A DNA stretch of 13,055 bases from an uncultured Streptococcus sp. (GTDB lineage Bacteria; Bacillota; Bacilli; Lactobacillales; Aerococcaceae), in contig CAJZJY010000012.1 of assembly GCA_916050055.1 (NCBI GenBank), positions 1 through 13,055 on the forward strand. The letters are read 5' to 3'. Shown here in pieces: positions 5,583 through 13,011 of this stretch (its first letter is position 1; the number at the start of each line of letters is the position of its first letter). The notes beneath the pieces are model-generated. The model was not told where the DNA came from. It saw only the letters and a program-made list of their open reading frames with translations, and did no database searches. Position numbers and translations under genes: made by a program.

Positions 5583-7322
5583 ATGAACGATTTATTAAAA
5601 GTCATGATTAATTTTATAAAAAAACATCCGATGCGCTATTTTGTCAGCTTTGTCTTAATGATTGCAAGTAGTATTGCGGCTGTGTACCCAGCACGAATCA
5701 TCGGACAAGTCGTTGATAAAATCGTGGCGAGTGAACTGAATGCCGAGTGGCTTTGGACACAGCTTGTGGTTTTAGTCGGGATTATTCTTGTGGCGTATAT
5801 CACGGAGAGTATTTGGACCTATTTTATTTTTATTGGGTATTATGAAGTTCAAAAAGAATTACGTGTGAAATTGCTTCGGAATAACTTGAGAAAGAAAATC
5901 CCGTTTTACGCGCATTTTAGAACGGGAGATATCATCACTCGTAGTAGTGAAGACGTCACAACAATCGGCGAAGTGATGGGATACGGAATGTTTGCTTTGA
6001 TGAACTCTACATTGCTGGGGACAGTGTCGATTTATATGATGGTCACAACGATTTCGTTGCCTCTCACTATTGCGGCGATTTTACCACTGCCAATCCTTTC
6101 GTATCTCGTGTATAAATGGGGATTTGAAGTCGAGGAGGAATATAACAAGGCGCAAAAGGCGGTCTCTCAACTGAATAATGAAGTGTTGGAGATGATTGAC
6201 GGGACGTATGTGATTCGTGCTTACGGGCAAGAAGATGCGATGATGGATGAGTTTCGTGCAAAAACGAAAAAGGCTATGAAGCAAAATATTGTCGTGGCAG
6301 AAATTGAATCTCGTTTTATTCCACTGGCGCAATTATTTATGATGATCAGCTTTACCATTGCGCTTCTCTACGGTGGGTATCTAGTATCGACTGGGGCTAT
6401 TCTAGTCGGGGATGTCATTGCCTTCCAAGTCTATATGGGGTCGATTATGTGGCCGATGTTTATGATTGGGGATATTATCACGGCCTATAAGCGTGGTAAA
6501 GTGGCGACGGAGCGTATTAATGAAGTGTTGAAGCATGACGATGAAATTGAACGCGGCGGTACCAAAGTGCTCGAGACAATCGAATCCATTGAGTTTAAGG
6601 ACTTCAACTTTACGTATCCAGGCGAAGAGACGCCTTTATTAAAAGAGATTAACCTTACATTAAATAAAGGTGAGACACTTGGAATCGTTGGGAAAACAGG
6701 TTCTGGGAAGACGACGCTCTTGATGCAATTATTACATCAATTTCCGTACCGAGGAGAGCAGCTTCTCATTAACGGAGAACCATTGATTGATTATGATCCT
6801 CAAATGGTGGCAGGGCATTTAGCCTACGTTCCGCAAGAACACACACTTTTCTCACGCACGATTCGCGAGAATATGTTATTCGGGAAAGAAGATGCAACCG
6901 ATGAAGAAATCTGGGAAGCATTGACGTTGGCGTCATTTGATGGGGATGTGAAACGCATGCCGCAGCAGCTCGATACGATGGTCGGAGAAAAAGGGGTATC
7001 GCTTAGTGGTGGACAAAAACAACGTCTATCGATTGCGCGTGCCTTCTTACGCAACCGGGAATGTTTGATTTTAGATGATGCGTTATCCGCAGTTGATGCG
7101 AAAACGGAACGCGAAATTATCTCGCACTTGCAAGAAGAGCGTGGCGGCTGTATGAATATTATTTCTGCACACCGACTTTCTGCGATTCGTCATGCCGATG
7201 AGATTATTGTGATGAATGAAGGACGCATTAGTGAGCGCGGTACCCACGAGGAGTTACTCGCACAACGTGGTTGGTACTATGAACAGTACCTGATTCAAGA
7301 GATAGAGGAGGAGATCGAATGA
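5583..7322 (+). CDS. Heterodimeric ABC multidrug-type exporter, subunit with degenerate ATP site
   Basis: Half-transporter of 579 residues: an N-terminal six-helix exporter domain (about 1-320) and a C-terminal ATPase domain (about 335-579). Motifs are Walker A GKTGSGKT at 370-377 (K376), Q-loop Q418, signature LSGGQ at 474-478, Walker B LILDD at 495-499, and H-loop H530. The catalytic glutamate after Walker B is replaced by aspartate (D499), the known mark of the degenerate half of exporters such as BmrC, LmrC, EfrA and TM287. It therefore needs the next gene product as partner. The genes overlap by four bases (ATGA), which implies coupled translation. Likely cargo is lipophilic or antibiotic-like compounds; the actual substrate is unknown. 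Expression appears to be controlled by the leader attenuator. Confidence 0.93.
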   Translation: MNDLLKVMINFIKKHPMRYFVSFVLMIASSIAAVYPARIIGQVVDKIVASELNAEWLWTQLVVLVGIILVAYITESIWTYFIFIGYYEVQKELRVKLLRNNLRKKIPFYAHFRTGDIITRSSEDVTTIGEVMGYGMFALMNSTLLGTVSIYMMVTTISLPLTIAAILPLPILSYLVYKWGFEVEEEYNKAQKAVSQLNNEVLEMIDGTYVIRAYGQEDAMMDEFRAKTKKAMKQNIVVAEIESRFIPLAQLFMMISFTIALLYGGYLVSTGAILVGDVIAFQVYMGSIMWPMFMIGDIITAYKRGKVATERINEVLKHDDEIERGGTKVLETIESIEFKDFNFTYPGEETPLLKEINLTLNKGETLGIVGKTGSGKTTLLMQLLHQFPYRGEQLLINGEPLIDYDPQMVAGHLAYVPQEHTLFSRTIRENMLFGKEDATDEEIWEALTLASFDGDVKRMPQQLDTMVGEKGVSLSGGQKQRLSIARAFLRNRECLILDDALSAVDAKTEREIISHLQEERGGCMNIISAHRLSAIRHADEIIVMNEGRISERGTHEELLAQRGWYYEQYLIQEIEEEIE

Positions 7323-9058
7323 AAACGATGAAGCGATTATTAAGCTACCTCCGCTATGAGAAAAAAGGAGTTCTGATTGGACTCGTCTGCTTATTGATTT
7401 CAACCATTGCGACTTTAACAGGACCTCTTGTGGCAAAATATATGATTGATAATGTGATTACACCGATGGGACAATCGCATGTTTTCGATACTGGAAGTGT
7501 GCCCCTATGGGTAGGCATTTACGTGGCGGTAAACTTAGTGGGAGCCGCTGGTGGATATTTAAACCGTTTATATATGAAGACTCTCTCGAACCGCGTGGCC
7601 AAACGCATTCGTGACGAAGTATTCGAACATGTACAAACCTTGCCAGTATCGTATTTCGACCATTTGCCTGCCGGAAAAGTCGTATCCAGAATCACGAGTG
7701 ATACGGAATCGGTGCGTGCAAACTTTTATGTCAATGGGATTTCGACGCTCCTTAGTACGGTCGTGATGCTTGTTGGGGTGTATACAACGATTTTCTTATT
7801 AAATGCAACGCTTGGATTCGTGTTATTATTCCTAGTTCCGGTTATGATACTATGGCAGCGAACCGTTGCCGTAATGCAGAAAAAATGCTATACAGAGAGT
7901 CGTGAACTATACAGTCAGTTGAGCGGACAGTTAAATGAAAGCATTCAAGGGGCTGGTATCGTTCAAGCCTTCCAACAAGAAGAGAAGATTGTCGCGGAAT
8001 ATGATGCGACGGCTACGTCTTGGGTAGAGGTTGGTCGCAAGGAATTAATTCTCGATTCGTACTTCTCGTGGAGTTTAGTGAGCTTACTTCGTAACTTTAC
8101 GCTATTTGGAATCGTGTATTTCTTCGGGATGCAATTTATAGGAGGAACGCTTGGGATTTCAGCTGGGCTCCTCTATGCGTTTATTGATTATATCAACCGT
8201 GTTTATGAGCCGATTCAAACCTTTATGAATGTCGTGTCTGGTTTCCAACAATCAATGGCTGCCGGTGACCGTGTGTTTGAATTGATGGATACGCCAAGCG
8301 AGGATTCCGGAGAAGAGCTGTTCACGTTTTATGAAGGACGGATTGAGTTCAAGGATGTGAGCTTTGCGTATACACCAGGCGTTCCGGTGTTGAAGAATTT
8401 GAATTTCACGGTAGAACCTGGGCAGACAGTGGCCTTTGTGGGGCACACGGGTTCAGGAAAATCTTCCATTATGAATTTGCTCTTTCGATTCTATGACCCA
8501 ACGAGTGGAGCGATCTTGATTGATGGCAAAAACACGCGTGACTTTAATAGACGTAGTGTGCGAAGTGAGATGGGAATCGTGTTACAAGATCCGTATTTAT
8601 TTACAGGGACGATTGCTTCAAATGTCGGGCTCAATAATGAATCGATTCAACCTGAGACGATTAAAGAGGCGCTTGTTAAAGTGGGTGGAGGACATCTACT
8701 CACAAAGAGTGACAAAGGACTGGACTACGAGGTCAAAGAAAAAGGGATGGACTTCTCTTCCGGGGAACGCCAACTGATTTCATTTGCTAGAGCGATTGTC
8801 TTTGACCCGAAAATCTTGATTTTAGATGAAGCGACTTCGCATATTGATACCGAGACGGAAGAGATTATTCAAAATGCGATTAATGTCGTTAAAGAAGGAC
8901 GGACAACCTTTATGATTGCGCACCGACTTTCTACGATTGCTCATGCCGATCAAATTTTTGTGTTGGATAAAGGAGAAATTGTGGAACGTGGAACGCATGA
9001 TGAATTGATGCAACTAAATGGCCAATATGCCGAAATGGTGGCACTCCAAAAAGGCTAA
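7319..9058 (+). CDS. Heterodimeric ABC multidrug-type exporter, catalytic subunit
   Basis: Half-transporter of 579 residues, the same length as its partner, with a six-helix membrane domain (about 1-325) and an ATPase domain. Motifs are Walker A GHTGSGKS at 375-382 (K381), Q-loop Q423, Walker B LILDE with D503 and the catalytic E504 intact, and H-loop H535. The signature is the altered FSSGERQ at 479-485 in place of LSGGQ, usual for the subunit that completes the degenerate site. So this protein supplies the working Walker B glutamate, and its partner supplies the canonical signature, giving one competent ATP site per dimer. It corresponds to the BmrD/LmrD/EfrB/TM288 side. The ribosome site (GGAGGAG, within 7304-7313) lies in the end of the upstream gene, and a terminator follows at once. 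Confidence 0.94.
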   Translation: MKTMKRLLSYLRYEKKGVLIGLVCLLISTIATLTGPLVAKYMIDNVITPMGQSHVFDTGSVPLWVGIYVAVNLVGAAGGYLNRLYMKTLSNRVAKRIRDEVFEHVQTLPVSYFDHLPAGKVVSRITSDTESVRANFYVNGISTLLSTVVMLVGVYTTIFLLNATLGFVLLFLVPVMILWQRTVAVMQKKCYTESRELYSQLSGQLNESIQGAGIVQAFQQEEKIVAEYDATATSWVEVGRKELILDSYFSWSLVSLLRNFTLFGIVYFFGMQFIGGTLGISAGLLYAFIDYINRVYEPIQTFMNVVSGFQQSMAAGDRVFELMDTPSEDSGEELFTFYEGRIEFKDVSFAYTPGVPVLKNLNFTVEPGQTVAFVGHTGSGKSSIMNLLFRFYDPTSGAILIDGKNTRDFNRRSVRSEMGIVLQDPYLFTGTIASNVGLNNESIQPETIKEALVKVGGGHLLTKSDKGLDYEVKEKGMDFSSGERQLISFARAIVFDPKILILDEATSHIDTETEEIIQNAINVVKEGRTTFMIAHRLSTIAHADQIFVLDKGEIVERGTHDELMQLNGQYAEMVALQKG

Positions 9059-9064
9059 ACGCAT

Positions 9065-9097
9065 AGACTCTGTTTCTTTTGAAACAGAGTCTTTTTT
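9065..9097 (+). terminator. Intrinsic terminator of the exporter operon
   Basis: A perfect 12-pair stem, AGACTCTGTTTC (9065-9076) with its complement at 9081-9092, closes a TTTT loop and is followed by T residues to 9097. It starts six bases after the stop codon. Confidence 0.95.
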
Positions 9098-9165
9098 GAT
9101 ACTGTGGATTAATAGAATTTTTATTGTTTTTCAAGGGAATTCATGGTGCATTACTTCGCCTAGTT

Positions 9166-9174
9166 TGTTACAAT
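9166..9174 (+). promoter_or_regulatory. Extended -10 promoter of the amidohydrolase operon
   Basis: TGTTACAAT gives a TGn-extended TACAAT (9169-9174), with no good -35 at the usual distance. It lies about 30 bases before the start codon and after the previous terminator, so it is the best candidate for the four-gene operon. Confidence 0.5.
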
Positions 9175-9202
9175 GTGTAGGAAACAGATTGGGGAGAGAA
9201 TT

Positions 9203-10351
9203 ATGATTACAAACGAAGTCATCAAAACAGCAACGGCACATCGTCGTCATTTACATATGTATCCAGAAGTATCCGGAACGGAAGTCGAAACGACTCGTTA
9301 TATCCGTAAAGCCCTAGAAACGATGGGGATTAAATGCTGGGATTTACAATCAAAAACAGGAGTCGTGGCAGAAATCGGAAACGACAATGGCCCAACATTG
9401 GCCTTACGCGCCGATATCGACGCCTTGCCGATTGTGGAACAAACGGGATTAGACTACGCTTCGAAAAATGAAGGAGCGATGCATGCGTGTGGACATGATT
9501 TCCATACAGCAAGCCTACTTGGAGCCGTTCAAGTGTTGAAGGCGCAAGAAGATAAATTACAAGGGAAAGTTCGTTTTATTTTCCAACCAGCAGAAGAGAG
9601 TAACCAAGGAGCACGCGCATTGATTTCTGAAGGCGTGCTTGAGGGAATCGATGCCATTATTGGTTTCCATAACAAACCAGAACTTCCAGTTGGAACGATT
9701 GGAGTGAAGGAAGGACCACTTATGGCAGCAGTCGGTCAGTTCAAAGCCGAAATTACAGGAGTAGGAACGCATGCGGCAGCACCACACAATGGGAACGACC
9801 CAATCGTGACGGCTTGCCAAGTGATTGCGAACGCTCAAGCCATCGTTGCTCGTCATACGTCTCCACTAGAACCAGTGGTATTAAGCGTATCGCATATCGA
9901 AGCAGGAAATACATGGAATGTGATTCCAGAGAAAGTATTTTTTGAAGGAACGATTCGTACGTTTAATAAAGAAGTCGAACGCAAAATGACCGAGCAGTTC
10001 GAGAAGATGATTGTCCAAACTGCAGATATTTACGGGCAAAAAGGAAGTATTGAATGGATTTTAACGCCACCAGTCGTGCATAATGATGCTTCTGTTACAA
10101 AAGTCGTTAAAAGTGTGACGGAGAAATTTGCGACAGTGGTGACACCGGAAGTGACTTTAGGAGCGGAAGATTTCGCTAATTATATGGAACACGTTCCAGG
10201 ATGTTTCGTCTTTATTGGAACAGGCTGTCCACGCGAATGGCATCACCCAGCATTCTTAGTGGATGATGCAGCATTACCGTTTGCGATTCAGTATTTTGTC
10301 GACAACACAAATGCTCTCTTAGAAGTACTCTCACAGAAAGGAAACGCGTAA
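9203..10351 (+). CDS. M20D-family amidohydrolase (N-acyl amino acid / hippurate hydrolase-like)
   Basis: Di-metal amidohydrolase of 382 residues that would hydrolyse an N-acyl amino acid or related amide in the cytoplasm. Motifs are ALRADIDALP at 67-76 (D73), HACGHDFH at 94-101 with the M20D ligand cysteine C96 and histidine H98, the general-base pair EE at 131-132, H156, the dimerisation-domain GTHAAAPH at 188-195, LGAEDF at 319-324, and metal-ligand HHP at 347-349. I chose the ATG at 9203 because GGGGAG (9191-9196) sits six bases before it; an in-frame ATG at 9173 overlaps the -10 promoter and has no ribosome site. Homologs include hippurate hydrolases and N-acetyldiaminopimelate deacetylases; the substrate is not settled. 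It leads an operon with an oxidoreductase one base downstream. Confidence 0.9.
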   Translation: MITNEVIKTATAHRRHLHMYPEVSGTEVETTRYIRKALETMGIKCWDLQSKTGVVAEIGNDNGPTLALRADIDALPIVEQTGLDYASKNEGAMHACGHDFHTASLLGAVQVLKAQEDKLQGKVRFIFQPAEESNQGARALISEGVLEGIDAIIGFHNKPELPVGTIGVKEGPLMAAVGQFKAEITGVGTHAAAPHNGNDPIVTACQVIANAQAIVARHTSPLEPVVLSVSHIEAGNTWNVIPEKVFFEGTIRTFNKEVERKMTEQFEKMIVQTADIYGQKGSIEWILTPPVVHNDASVTKVVKSVTEKFATVVTPEVTLGAEDFANYMEHVPGCFVFIGTGCPREWHHPAFLVDDAALPFAIQYFVDNTNALLEVLSQKGNA

Positions 10352-10352
10352 T

Positions 10353-11039
10353 ATGAAAACAATGGTGGTGATTAGCCATCCAACGGTTCATTCGTCGTCA
10401 GCTCAACAGTTTTTCCTCGCAACCGTAAAAGGGGAAGAAGCTGTAACAGTTCGTCACTTGGACGAAGTGTGGAGTGAAGCGAAACCGCATTTTACAAAAT
10501 CGGATGAAGAAAAAGCCTTGGCAGACTCCGAGGCCGAACGCTTGATTCTTCAATTCCCGATGTATTGGTACCAAGCGCCTTCTGTCATGAAGGAATGGAT
10601 CGATACGGTGATGAGTAAGAGTGCACCTTTTGCAAAACAAATAAAGGAACTCGGAATCGTTGTGACACTCGGGGTGAAAGAAGAAGCCTTCCGTGCAGGA
10701 GGAAAAGAGCAATTCACGATTTCGGAACTCTTGCGCCCTTTCCAAGCGTTGGCCAATGCGATGGGGTGGACCTATTTGCCAATTTTCGAAGTGCATCAGT
10801 TTGATTATATGACTGAAGAGGCAAAACAAGCGTTACTCGTTGAGTATTTACAATACGTGACGAAAGAGAATTACGGAACATTAAAAGAAACCGAAGAGTG
10901 GTTTATCAAACGAGCACAAGCATTGCCTGGTGCACACTGGGAACAGATCGCGGAGTGGATCAAGGAGAACCAGGATGAAAGATTGGAACTCGAGATGCAT
11001 CTAAGTAATTGGGAGGAGAGTCAATATGGAGATTATTGA
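10353..11039 (+). CDS. Flavodoxin-fold NAD(P)H oxidoreductase (quinone/nitro reductase type)
   Basis: Soluble FMN- or FAD-dependent reductase of 228 residues in the NQO/KefF/YrkL (Flavodoxin_2) family, typically giving two-electron reduction of quinones or other electrophiles. The first strand and flavin phosphate loop read VVISHPTVHSSS at 5-16. The family hallmark LILQFPMYWYQAPSVMKEWI spans 64-83. TLGVKEEAFRAGG occupies the position of the second flavin/nicotinamide loop. The length is slightly above the 170-200 usual for short members. The start lies one base after the preceding stop, with AAAGGAAA at about 10335-10342, so the two are cotranscribed. The end overlaps the following small gene by 14 bases. 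The physiological substrate is unknown. Confidence 0.88.
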   Translation: MKTMVVISHPTVHSSSAQQFFLATVKGEEAVTVRHLDEVWSEAKPHFTKSDEEKALADSEAERLILQFPMYWYQAPSVMKEWIDTVMSKSAPFAKQIKELGIVVTLGVKEEAFRAGGKEQFTISELLRPFQALANAMGWTYLPIFEVHQFDYMTEEAKQALLVEYLQYVTKENYGTLKETEEWFIKRAQALPGAHWEQIAEWIKENQDERLELEMHLSNWEESQYGDY

Positions 11040-11205
11040 GAAAATCTGTCTTCTTGATGCGTGGATTCTAGAAGAAAAAGACTATAAAGAACGCGCATTG
11101 CTTGTGGCTGCAAAAACTCTTCTATTAGAGCAAGCAAAACGAATTGAACAAGCACATGGTGAATTGGATGGACGGATGTGGAGTCCTGAAAACTGGGCCA
11201 AATAA
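11026..11205 (+). CDS. Small conserved-looking hypothetical protein, 59 residues
   Basis: The frame begins with ATG at 11026 under a very strong ribosome site (GGGAGGAGAG, 11011-11020) five bases away and ends with TAA at 11203-11205. It starts inside the last 14 bases of the oxidoreductase gene and ends just before the next gene's ribosome site, filling the space exactly. The product starts MEIIEKICLL and ends SPENWAK. It is mostly helical and charged, with a central amphipathic stretch (about 20-45), one cysteine (C8) and three tryptophans, and has no signal or membrane segment. I do not recognise the family. The position suggests an accessory of the oxidoreductase, which is inference only. 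Confidence 0.78.
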   Translation: MEIIEKICLLDAWILEEKDYKERALLVAAKTLLLEQAKRIEQAHGELDGRMWSPENWAK

Positions 11206-11216
11206 GGAGAATGAGA

Positions 11217-11819
11217 TTGAAAACAGATTATTTAAAACTTCGATTAATATTACTGATCATCGCCTGTTTCTTGATTGGACTTGGCGCGAAGATGGCGGGA
11301 TCTAGTACATTAGGAGCTGACGTTATCGTTCTTGTGTGGGAAGGGTTAAATCGCACCTTTGGATTGGATATGGGAACAAGTAATATCATTGTTTCCCTTG
11401 TCTTTCTTGCCATTACGCTAAGTATCAACTGGAGATATATTGGATTTGGAACAGTTGTAGGGATGTTCTTACAAAGCTTCTTTATTGAACTGTTTGATTT
11501 TAGAGCTCTTGCCGAAATGGATATAACCGTAAAAGTAGTGGCCATGGTTGTAGGGATTGCCTTAATTGCTATGGGATGTGCAGTGTATGCTTTAGCAGAA
11601 CTGGGAGTTGGACCGTATATTGCCGCAACACTTGCCTTACATGAAAAATTCAAAACATCCATTCCTAAAAATAAGTTCTTCATTGATGCGAGCTGTGTCA
11701 TTATCGCCGCAATTTTGGGGCAATGGCCAACGATTGGACCAGTTGTCTCTTTAATCATCAGTGGAGTCATTATGGACCAAACAATGGTGATTTTGAAGAA
11801 GTTTTTACCAATTAAATAA
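11217..11819 (+). CDS. YczE/YitT-like multi-pass membrane protein
   Basis: Integral membrane protein of 200 residues with about five hydrophobic helices and a short basic tail (LKKFLPIK). Glycine-rich stretches such as FLIGLGAKM near the N-terminus and ALAELGVGPY in the second half give the internal-duplication look of the YczE/YyaS/YitT family, whose molecular function is poorly defined. I prefer the TTG at 11217: AGGAG at 11205-11209 is then seven bases away. The ATG at 11211, two codons upstream, has only one base of spacing from that site. It is the last gene of the amidohydrolase operon, starting 11 bases after the small hypothetical gene, and is closed by a terminator. Confidence 0.82.
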   Translation: MKTDYLKLRLILLIIACFLIGLGAKMAGSSTLGADVIVLVWEGLNRTFGLDMGTSNIIVSLVFLAITLSINWRYIGFGTVVGMFLQSFFIELFDFRALAEMDITVKVVAMVVGIALIAMGCAVYALAELGVGPYIAATLALHEKFKTSIPKNKFFIDASCVIIAAILGQWPTIGPVVSLIISGVIMDQTMVILKKFLPIK

Positions 11820-11832
11820 AATAGACAAAATG

Positions 11833-11875
11833 AAACCTATCTACACGAGAAATCCTTTTGTAGATAGGTTTTTTT
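11833..11875 (+). terminator. Intrinsic terminator of the amidohydrolase operon
   Basis: A perfect 13-pair stem, AAACCTATCTACA (11833-11845) with its complement at 11859-11871, carries a 13-base loop and a T run to 11875. Confidence 0.93.
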
Positions 11876-11900
11876 AGCGCTTTATCGAAATTATGAAACA

Positions 11901-11914
11901 TGACACCGTTTCCA
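11901..11914 (+). promoter_or_regulatory. cre-like site 1 (CcpA operator candidate)
   Basis: TGACACCGTTTCCA matches the catabolite-responsive element consensus TGWNANCGNTNWCA at every position but one. It lies about 40 bases upstream of the -35 of the sugar-binding lipoprotein gene. CcpA control fits a carbohydrate transporter. Confidence 0.5.
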
Positions 11915-11919
11915 AAGAG

Positions 11920-11951
11920 AGCAAAATAGTACAAGTCAAAAGCAAAATAGT
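11920..11951 (+). repeat. Direct repeat with 21-base period (activator-site candidate)
   Basis: AGCAAAATAGT occurs at 11920-11930 and again at 11941-11951. The two 21-base units from 11920 and 11941 agree at about 16 positions. A period of two helical turns ending just upstream of the -35 is typical of sites for AraC-type or response-regulator activators. The regulator is not in this window. Confidence 0.45.
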
Positions 11952-11953
11952 TA

Positions 11954-11982
11954 TTGTGAAAGCGGTTTTTTCGTTGTAAACT
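11954..11982 (+). promoter_or_regulatory. Promoter of the solute-binding protein gene with overlapping cre-like site 2
   Basis: TTGTGA (11954-11959) and TAAACT (11977-11982) are 17 bases apart, about 40 bases before the start codon. A second cre-like sequence, TGAAAGCGGTTTTT at 11957-11970, overlaps the -35 and spacer; its left half is good but it misses the final CA. The weak core promoter suggests dependence on an activator. Confidence 0.5.
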
Positions 11983-12022
11983 AAAAGTGTCTTAAAAAGT
12001 AATAGAACTAGGGGGAGACAAC

Positions 12023-13011
12023 ATGAAAAAGAAAGTATTACTATCAAGCGCAGCATTATTAGCAGCTGTATCTTTAGCAGCTTGCGGAAATAATAGCAAC
12101 AGCACTAGTAAGACAGATTCAACTACTCAACAAGGAGCTGCTAAAGAGAAAGTTACTCTTAAATTAGCTGCCTTAGAAAGTGGTTACGGCGCAGAAATGT
12201 GGCCAGCAATCATCAAAGCTTATGAAGAGGCAAATCCAAACGTTAAAGTGGAATTGACTCAAGATAAGGAAATCGAAGAAAAAATTACGCCTCAAATGAA
12301 AGCTGGCGATTACCCAGATATCGTAATGTTAGCTTTAGGACGTAAAAAAGCTTTACCAGAAACATTAATTAAAGAAAAAGCTTTAGCTGACCTTTCTGAT
12401 TTATTCGATAAGAAAGTTTACGGCGAAGACAAAAAAGTTTCTGAAAAATTATTAAACAATGTATTAGGATCAACAGTAACTGACCCTTACGGAGACGGAA
12501 AACACTACTTAGCACCAATGTTCTACGCTCCAACAGGATTATTCTACAACGAAGCATTATTCAAATCTAAAGGTTGGGAAGTTCCAAAAGATATGCCTGG
12601 TATGAAAGAATTAGCTGAAAAAGCTAAGAAAGATGGCATTTCATTATTCACTTATCCAGTATCTGGATACTTAGATAGCTTCTTCCCAGCATTATTAGCT
12701 AACGCTGGTGGCGTTGATTTATTCAACAAAGCAATGAAATATGACACAGGAGCATTCACTTCTGAAGGCGCAACTAAAGCTTTCGATGCATTAGGAACAT
12801 TCTTACAAAACGTTGAACCTTCAACAGTAGCGAACGCAAACCCACAAAGCTTCACTAAGAACCAACAATTAATCTTAGACAACAAAGCTTTATTCATGCC
12901 AAACGGTACTTGGGTAGTTGGGGAAATGGCTAAAGCACCTCGTGCAGAAGGATTCAAATGGTCTATGACAGCTGCACCAGCAATCGAAAAAGGTGGCAAA
13001 CGTTATGTTTA
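12023..13011 (+). CDS. Carbohydrate ABC transporter substrate-binding lipoprotein, 3' truncated
   Basis: Extracellular family 1 solute-binding protein anchored to the membrane as a lipoprotein. The signal peptide MKKKVLL...SLAAC ends in the lipobox LAAC with C21 as lipidated residue, followed by a Ser/Thr/Asn-rich linker (about 23-42). The mature domain shows the sugar-binder pattern: YEEANPNVKVEL at about 72-83, YPDIVMLALG near 99-108, and a GLFYNEALFKSKGW stretch near 172-185. About 329 residues are present against the 420-450 usual for the family. The apparent TAA at 13010-13012 uses the first base of the sequencing adapter, so the gene really runs on past the contig end. GGGGGAG at 12011-12017 sets the start. 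Codon choice is strongly biased (TTA, GCT/GCA, AAA), suggesting high expression. Permease genes would be expected downstream. The sugar is unknown. Confidence 0.9.

Noticed and set aside
9173..9202. Upstream in-frame ATG giving a ten-residue longer amidohydrolase.
   Set aside because: It overlaps the -10 hexamer and has no ribosome site, while the ATG at 9203 has GGGGAG at good spacing and starts at the usual family N-terminus.
9018..9206. Plus-strand frame spanning the exporter terminator and amidohydrolase promoter.
   Set aside because: It reads through a perfect terminator and a promoter; there is no ribosome site for its start.
10398..10829. Minus-strand open frame of 143 codons opposite the oxidoreductase gene.
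   Set aside because: It is a shadow frame, rich in His, Phe and Arg as expected from reverse reading, with no initiation signal.
11228..11770. Minus-strand open frame of 180 codons opposite the YczE-like gene.
   Set aside because: It is a codon-bias shadow of a clear membrane protein gene, with no ribosome site or recognisable protein features.
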